From positions 124,001 to 188,000 of the forward strand of contig NZ_KE386904.1 of assembly GCF_000429445.1 (NCBI RefSeq): a DNA stretch of 64,000 bases. Direction: 5' to 3'. The stretch's first letter is position 1; every line of letters begins with the position of its first letter. The notes under the pieces were generated by a model. That model was not told the DNA's origin and ran no database searches. It worked only from the letters and a program-made list of their open reading frames with translations. Positions 59,621 through 64,000 of this stretch are shown piece after piece. Made by a program: the position numbers and the translations under genes. Origin of the DNA: Algoriphagus terrigena DSM 22685. Its GTDB lineage: Bacteria; Bacteroidota; Bacteroidia; Cytophagales; Cyclobacteriaceae.

Positions 59621-59641
59621 GCCTGCCTGAGGCAGACAGGC
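59621..59641. repeat. CCTGCCT..AGGCAG palindrome inside leader copy 6
   Basis: GCCTGCCTGAGGCAGACAGGC has imperfect palindromic arms. It is absent from the other five leaders and shifts the leader reading frame. No other copy was seen in the window. Confidence 0.5.
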
Positions 59642-59689
59642 ATGACCCGAAAAGTCACACAGTGCGATGATTATGATCCGTGCGAGATT

Positions 59690-59721
59690 CTCCCGGTCCG
59701 CCGCGACGAACCGGACAGGCT
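59690..59721. repeat. GC-rich palindromic mini-repeat, copy 3
   Basis: CTCCCGGTCCGCCGC followed by GACGAACCGGACAGGCT. Arm matches are weaker in the centre than copies 1 and 2, but CCGGTCCG..CGAACCGG keeps pairing. Confidence 0.65.
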
Positions 59722-59752
59722 ATATGACTATTAAAAAACAAATTATATACAG

Positions 59753-61150
59753 ATGAAAAAACTGCTTTTTCTAATCATCATTTTTTCCTCATTTCAAATC
59801 ACGGGATCCGCTCAAAATAAAGAAAGTAAACGACCGAATGTTATTCTAATATTTATTGACGACATGGGTTGGGCAGATTTATCCACTTTTGGAAATACCG
59901 ATGCCCAGACACCAAATATTGACCGGCTTGCCGCTGAAGGGATTGCGTTTGAGCAGTTTTATGTCAACTCGCCGATTTGCTCGCCGTCCCGGGTGGCGAT
60001 CTCGACGGGTACCTACCCGCAGCGCTGGGGCATCACTTCCTACCTAGATCACCGCAAGCAAAATCAGGCACGGGGCATGGCAAACTGGCTGGACCCTTCG
60101 GCTCCTATGCTGGCCCGCAGCCTCCGTCAGGCAGGCTATACCACGGGCCATTTTGGCAAATGGCACATGGGAGGACAGCGTGATGTGGCTGATGCACCGA
60201 GGATCAGCGAATACGGCTTTGACGAATCGCTGACCAATTTCGAGGGTATGGGGCCAAAGCTGCTTCCCCTCACCAAAGACGAAACAGGGAAAGTAGGGAG
60301 GATATGGCAAGATGCCGAGATTTTGGGAGGTCCCAGTACCTGGATGCAGCGATCTGAGATTACCACGGGCTTTGTGGACGCGGCTATTGGATTTATTGGA
60401 AAAGCCACCAAAGAGAATAAACCCTTCTATGTAAACGTCTGGCCTGATGATGTCCACAGCCCCTTTTGGCCTCCATTTGAAGAATATGGCCTGGCAAAAG
60501 AAGCGGGCAAAAGAGGATTATACCTAGCGGTGCTGGAAGCAATGGATAAGCAGATCGGCAAGCTCATCGACTACATTCAGGATGACGAAAGCCTGAGAGA
60601 CAACACCTTGATTTTGCTTTGCTCGGACAATGGCCCTGAAGTGGGAGCCGGTAGATCAGGAGAGTTGAAAGGCGCCAAAGGTCAGCTCTACGAGGGAGGA
60701 ATACGTTCTTCTTTAGTGGTGTGGGGACCAGGTTTTATGGACGAAAAAGCAAAAGGAAGCCGTAACAGGCAATCTGTCTTTTCAGCCATTGATTTTGCAC
60801 CTTCATTGCTGGCGTTTACCAACACCGAGTCTCCTGAAAACAAACTCAGAGATGGCGAAAATGTATTGAAGACTATGCTTGGGGCGTCAAAAGCCTCCCG
60901 TCAATCCCCGATATTTTACAGTCGTCCGCCAGACAGAAAGAATGCTAACGGGTTCGAAAACCTTCCCGACTTAGCTGTTCGCGAAGGAGATTGGAAGCTG
61001 TTGTGCGATTACGACGGAGGACGACCAGAGCTCTATAACATCGTACAAGACCAGGAAGAAACTCAAAATTTAGCTGAAGAGAAGAGTGAGATTGCCCAAA
61101 AGTTGATCGAAAAAGTGACGGCTTGGTATGCTGCTATGCCGCAGCTTTAA
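59753..61150 (+). CDS. Secreted formylglycine-dependent sulfatase
   Basis: 465 residues, signal peptide MKKLLFLIIIFSSFQITGSAQ. The Cys-type activation motif is C76-SPSR in SPICSPSRVAISTGTYPQRW, converted to formylglycine by an FGE enzyme (no such gene seen here). Metal-site blocks are NVILIFIDDMGWADLSTFG and ILLCSDNGPEVGAGRSG. HFGKWHMGGQRDV and ELKGAKGQLYEGGIRSSLVVWGPG are typical of the arylsulfatase/GalNAc-6-sulfatase group. It should remove sulfate esters from polysaccharides outside the cytoplasm. Leader copy 6 ends at its start codon. Confidence 0.93.
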   Translation: MKKLLFLIIIFSSFQITGSAQNKESKRPNVILIFIDDMGWADLSTFGNTDAQTPNIDRLAAEGIAFEQFYVNSPICSPSRVAISTGTYPQRWGITSYLDHRKQNQARGMANWLDPSAPMLARSLRQAGYTTGHFGKWHMGGQRDVADAPRISEYGFDESLTNFEGMGPKLLPLTKDETGKVGRIWQDAEILGGPSTWMQRSEITTGFVDAAIGFIGKATKENKPFYVNVWPDDVHSPFWPPFEEYGLAKEAGKRGLYLAVLEAMDKQIGKLIDYIQDDESLRDNTLILLCSDNGPEVGAGRSGELKGAKGQLYEGGIRSSLVVWGPGFMDEKAKGSRNRQSVFSAIDFAPSLLAFTNTESPENKLRDGENVLKTMLGASKASRQSPIFYSRPPDRKNANGFENLPDLAVREGDWKLLCDYDGGRPELYNIVQDQEETQNLAEEKSEIAQKLIEKVTAWYAAMPQL

Positions 61151-61326
61151 TTAAATTCTCTTGCCGCCGCGAAACGGCGCATCGTGTCCATCTCTATTGT
61201 CCATTTTTCAACGAATGCAGTGTCCGAAATAGAACATGCTCAAGCCGCAGATACTTGATAAAATGCTTTGAGTGCTTATTCTCAAAATGGAATAGCCTTT
61301 GAACAAAAAAGAAAAACCACAAATCC

Positions 61327-61518
61327 ATGTTGACTTTCATCCTTTGGTGCATCTTGTTTATCCTCTGCTGGCCCATAGCCATCGCCGCACTGATTCTCTA
61401 TCCTTTTATTTGGCTGTTGCTTCTTCCGTTCCGTCTTCTGGGTTTTGCCGTCGAGTTGAGCTTCGATTTGGTGAAAAATATCTTTATGCTGCCTTTTCGG
61501 ATTTTGGGAGTGAGGTAA
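61327..61518 (+). CDS. Small hydrophobic membrane protein
   Basis: 63 residues, nearly all hydrophobic: MLTFILWCILFILCWPIAIAALILYPFIWLLLLPFRLLG (in parts) gives one long or two short membrane segments, then FAVELSFDLVKNIFMLPFRILGVR. LLPFRLLGFAVELSF and MLPFRILG are near-repeats. I do not know the family. An open frame of this composition with a good ATG and stop supports a real gene, but its small size keeps confidence modest. Confidence 0.55.
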   Translation: MLTFILWCILFILCWPIAIAALILYPFIWLLLLPFRLLGFAVELSFDLVKNIFMLPFRILGVR

Positions 61519-61526
61519 AAGAGACG

Positions 61527-61582
61527 CAAGACGCTAGAATCAAGAGGCTAGAGCCAAGAATCAAGAGGCAAGACGCTAGACG
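61527..61582. repeat. Degenerate repeats of AAGACGCTAGA and AATCAAGAGGC units
   Basis: Each word occurs twice in 56 bases, alternating, in the gap before the LOG-family gene. Similar in style to 32487-32548. No coding function apparent. Confidence 0.5.
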
Positions 61583-61723
61583 TGAGCATCGTGAACCTCT
61601 GAGCATTTTTTCAATTTAAGATGAAGCTCCTGTCCTCCTCCGTGGGTGATAAAAATCATGAATTCTACTCGCTGCTTTGGATAGATTGCAATTGATCCAA
61701 ACTGAATTTTCCAGCAATAGACC

Positions 61724-62554
61724 ATGAAAAACCACACCGAAGGAGGCCATTCGATCAGTCCTGATGAATGGGAAAAAGCCTGGCAGGCCAACTGGGAAAA
61801 AGCCCAAATGAGCTATGAGCTCCCAACCGAAATCGGAGCAGCAGTGCCCACGGAGCGGGACTTCTTGCAGCATTCCAGATCCTATGAAAAGGAGATGGAG
61901 CGGCTCGCCAAGGTGCAGGCCGAGTTTGAGCGGGCAATCAAACAGATGCAGCACATCGGCCCAGCCGTGACGATCTTCGGTTCAGCCCGGTTCAAACCCG
62001 GGGAGCCATTCTATGAGTCCTCCAGAGAAACCGGAAAAGCCTTTGCTGAGGCGGGCTTTTCGGTGTTGACCGGTGGCGGTCCCGGTGCAATGGAAGCTGC
62101 CAACAAGGGAGCATTTGAGGCAGGCGGAAAATCGTACGGACTGAATATCATCCTTCCCCACGAGCAGGCTGCCAATCCTTATGTGGACGACACGATCAAT
62201 TTCGATTACTTTTTCGTTAGAAAGACCATGCTCGTCAAGTACAGCTGTGCGTACATTGTGATGCCGGGTGGATTGGGAACTCTGGATGAATTATTCGAAG
62301 CCGCCACGCTGATCCAATGCAAAAAAATAGGACCTTTCCCGCTGATCTTGGTCGGAAAGGAATTTTGGTCAGGCCTCCGGAACTACATCAGCTACCTCGC
62401 CGACAACGGAGTCTTCAGGCCTGATGAAATCGGTTTTTCGAAGATCGTCGACACACCCGAAGAGGCCGTAGAACTGGTCATCAAGAGCATGCCAAAGGAC
62501 ATGCGGCTGATCCTCGATCACGAGAAATCCCTTTTGAAACCTCGATTAACTTAA
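61724..62554 (+). CDS. LOG-family (TIGR00730) Rossmann-fold nucleotide hydrolase-like protein
   Basis: 276 residues. FGSARFKPGEPFYESSRETGKAFAEAGFSVLTGGGPGAMEAANKGA holds the GGGPGxMEAxN phosphate-binding motif; VDDTINFDYFFVRKTMLVKYSCAYIVMPGGLGTLDELFEAATLIQ holds the PGGxGTxxE motif, both read in parts. These two motifs define the LOG/lysine-decarboxylase-like family, whose characterised members release cytokinin-type bases or hydrolyse nucleotide monophosphates. The 75-residue N-terminal extension is helical and charged. The MBL/beta-CASP gene starts 12 bases downstream and is likely cotranscribed. Confidence 0.9.
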   Translation: MKNHTEGGHSISPDEWEKAWQANWEKAQMSYELPTEIGAAVPTERDFLQHSRSYEKEMERLAKVQAEFERAIKQMQHIGPAVTIFGSARFKPGEPFYESSRETGKAFAEAGFSVLTGGGPGAMEAANKGAFEAGGKSYGLNIILPHEQAANPYVDDTINFDYFFVRKTMLVKYSCAYIVMPGGLGTLDELFEAATLIQCKKIGPFPLILVGKEFWSGLRNYISYLADNGVFRPDEIGFSKIVDTPEEAVELVIKSMPKDMRLILDHEKSLLKPRLT

Positions 62555-62566
62555 ATTCAAAATTCA

Positions 62567-63961
62567 ATGAAAATCAAACTTTTTGGTGCTGCGGGCGGCG
62601 AAGTGACCGGTTCATGCTACCTGGTCACCACCCAACAGTCTGCCATCCTGATCGATTGCGGGATGTTTCAGGGTGGTCGCGATTCCGAAGCGAAAAACCT
62701 CCTGCCCAAAGGCGCCAGACCGGGCGAGGTTCAGGCGGTCCTTTTGACCCATGGTCACCTGGATCATACCGGGCGAGTCCCGCTTCTGATCAAGCACGGC
62801 TTCAAAGGCCCGATCTATAGTACCATCCAGACATTGGAGCTCAGCCGAATCATCCTTGAAGATTCGGCCCGGCTACAAGATGCCGATGCTGAGCGACAAA
62901 ACCGAAAGCACTGGGTACCCGGCGAACCACTCGTGGAGCCACTCTATGAACCCGAGCACGTTGATGCGATGAAAGCGTTAAATCACGCTATCCCATTGGG
63001 TGAAGTTATTCAGATTACAGACGATATCTCGGCAAGATGGATAGAGGCAGGTCACATGCTGGGTTCCGGCAGTATCGAGCTCACCGTGAACGAGGATGGC
63101 AAGCAAAAGGTCATCGCTTTCTCCGGCGACCTAGGGCCGCTGAATCTCCCGCTGCTTCGCCCATTTGATCATTTTCAACACGCGGACATGGTCTTCATGG
63201 AGTCGACGTACGGCGACAGAGACCACAAATCCTATGACGAGACCTTGGTTGATTTCTTTCAGATCGTAAAGGAAATCAGCGAAAGCGGTGGAAAAATCCT
63301 GATTCCGACATTCGCTATCGGACGGGCGCAGACACTCATGTACCACATGGCGGAACTGTACAACACAGGAACTGTCAAGCCATTCCCGATCTACTTGGAT
63401 AGTCCCATGGCTATCAAGGCGACGGAAGTCTACCGGAATCATCAGCACCTACTGGACGAGGAGTTTCATCTTCTAAAAGAAAAGGGAGCCTTTCCCGTGG
63501 ATGAACAGTATTTTATCTCAAGTCCAAGTCCCGAAAGCTCGAAAAGCCTAAACGATCTGAAAGGTCCGTGTATGATTCTCGCAGGTGCAGGAATGTGCAA
63601 CGGAGGCAGGATACTCCATCATCTCCGACACAATCTCCGAGACCCCAACACCCACGTGATCATCGTGGGCTTTCAAGCCCAGGGATCCTTGGGAAGAAAA
63701 CTGGTGGAAAGACATCCAATTGTGCGAATATTTGGAGAAGAGATACCTGTGAATGCAAAAGTGCACACACTCAACGGATTCAGCGCCCACGCGGGCCAGT
63801 CGGAATTGCTGGAATGGTTTTCCTACCTCGCGCCTTCCAAGCCACGGGTTGCCTTGGTACACGGGGAAGACAAAGCCAGAAGCGCTTTGGCAGAACTGAT
63901 GGAAAAGAAGTTCGGAATCCGTCCGGAATTGCCGGAAATCGGAGATGAAATTGAAATCTAA
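62567..63961 (+). CDS. MBL-fold beta-CASP RNA-processing nuclease (CPSF/YSH1-like)
   Basis: 464 residues. MBL metal motifs are VLLTHGHLDHTGRVPLLIKHGFKG (HxHxDH) and HMLGSGSIEL, with FSGDLGPLNLPLL carrying the metal Asp. The beta-CASP insertion shows ESTYGDRDHKS, PTFAIGRAQTLMYHM, DSPMAIKATEVY and ILAGAGMCNGGRILHHLRHNL. HTLNGFSAHAGQSELLEWF and VHGEDKARSALAELM are the C-terminal blocks. Relatives are endo- or 5-to-3 exonucleases acting on RNA. A further gene appears to begin at 63972. Confidence 0.92.
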   Translation: MKIKLFGAAGGEVTGSCYLVTTQQSAILIDCGMFQGGRDSEAKNLLPKGARPGEVQAVLLTHGHLDHTGRVPLLIKHGFKGPIYSTIQTLELSRIILEDSARLQDADAERQNRKHWVPGEPLVEPLYEPEHVDAMKALNHAIPLGEVIQITDDISARWIEAGHMLGSGSIELTVNEDGKQKVIAFSGDLGPLNLPLLRPFDHFQHADMVFMESTYGDRDHKSYDETLVDFFQIVKEISESGGKILIPTFAIGRAQTLMYHMAELYNTGTVKPFPIYLDSPMAIKATEVYRNHQHLLDEEFHLLKEKGAFPVDEQYFISSPSPESSKSLNDLKGPCMILAGAGMCNGGRILHHLRHNLRDPNTHVIIVGFQAQGSLGRKLVERHPIVRIFGEEIPVNAKVHTLNGFSAHAGQSELLEWFSYLAPSKPRVALVHGEDKARSALAELMEKKFGIRPELPEIGDEIEI

Positions 63962-63971
63962 ACTTGATAAA

Positions 63972-64000
63972 ATGGACAACCAACGCTCACTCGCGATTCC
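63972..64000 (+). CDS. Start of a further gene, cut by window edge
   Basis: ATG followed by DNQRSLAI in frame for the remaining 29 bases, 10 bases after the nuclease stop. Too short to identify; in other bacteria a thymidine/AMP phosphorylase-like gene can follow such nucleases, but nothing here tests that. Confidence 0.35.

Larger units (their letters stand above)
59611..59752 (+). promoter_or_regulatory. Six-copy 5-prime leader motif, copy 6 (sulfatase gene)
   Basis: Opens ATGAAATCAAG, is then interrupted by palindrome GCCTGCCTGAGGCAGACAGG (59621-59640, read as part of the leader), and has GATGATTATGATC, GCGAGATT at 59682-59689, the 32-base GC palindrome (59690-59721), then TTAAAAAACAAATTATATAC before the ATG. 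Without the first palindrome its length between boxes is 52, inside the family range. The first frame stops at 59670 where a second frame begins (ATGA) and ends at 59756 overlapping the sulfatase start (ATGA). Confidence 0.7.

Overview
The window looks like chromosomal DNA of a Bacteroidota bacterium, most likely order Cytophagales and close to Cyclobacteriaceae/Algoriphagus. The support is indirect: promoters of the Bacteroidota type (TTG, about 19 nt, TAnnTTTG), A-rich leaders with no Shine-Dalgarno sequence, a 651-residue GyrB, an OlsB/GlsB plus PlsC pair of the kind that makes N-acyl amino-acid lipids, and an arsR/DUF6428/phosphatase/acr3 arsenic operon. No phage, insertion sequence, integrase or CRISPR array was seen. 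This is core genome with a scattering of polysaccharide-degradation genes.

Layout. 0-4.6 kb: an OmpH/Skp-like lipoprotein (cut by the window edge), histone-deacetylase-family enzyme, small conserved proteins, acyl desaturase and an orphan BlaI-type repressor with a visible operator. 4.6-12.6 kb: tricorn-like secreted protease, tyrS, TetR regulator, M48 lipoprotein protease, DUF4442 protein. 12.7-17.4 kb: gluQ, the arsenic operon, a PL10 pectate lyase. 17.5-23.4 kb: S10 carboxypeptidase, a tight dinB/phzF/K+-channel operon, M28 peptidase, ferritin. 23.4-30 kb: ppk1, gyrB, CoA-binding protein, glycine-lipid-type acyltransferases. 30-36 kb: rRNA-type methyltransferase, aminotransferase, penicillin acylase, DinB, msrB. 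36-39.3 kb: a three-gene lipid-type operon and accA. 39.4-40 kb: two tRNA-Asp genes and a wrecked third copy. 40-49.9 kb: AsmA protein, NagB-like, M20 amidohydrolase, a sensor protein with no ATPase domain, DUF6909. 50-64 kb: msrA, a PmtA-like methyltransferase, LtaS-like sulfatase, GH5 lipoprotein with BACON domain, a 920-residue CarboxypepD/plug hybrid, formylglycine sulfatase, LOG protein, MBL/beta-CASP nuclease.

The most notable observation is a 5-prime leader element found six times, each time ending at the start codon of a functionally unrelated gene: tricorn protease, M48 lipoprotein, gluQ, ferritin, methyltransferase and sulfatase. The copies share an opening ATGnAATCrrGy box, a GCGAGATT box 48-52 nt downstream, and an A-rich tail. 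The two boxes can pair (nAATC with GATTn, plus tandem G.A pairs and GC), and the variable base pair changes in a compensatory way in three copies. In three copies a GC-rich or CCCGAT palindrome sits at the same point after GATT. The same two palindrome families have also destroyed the third tRNA-Asp. I do not recognise this element as a described RNA family.

Many calls rest on motif recognition only, since no database search was possible.
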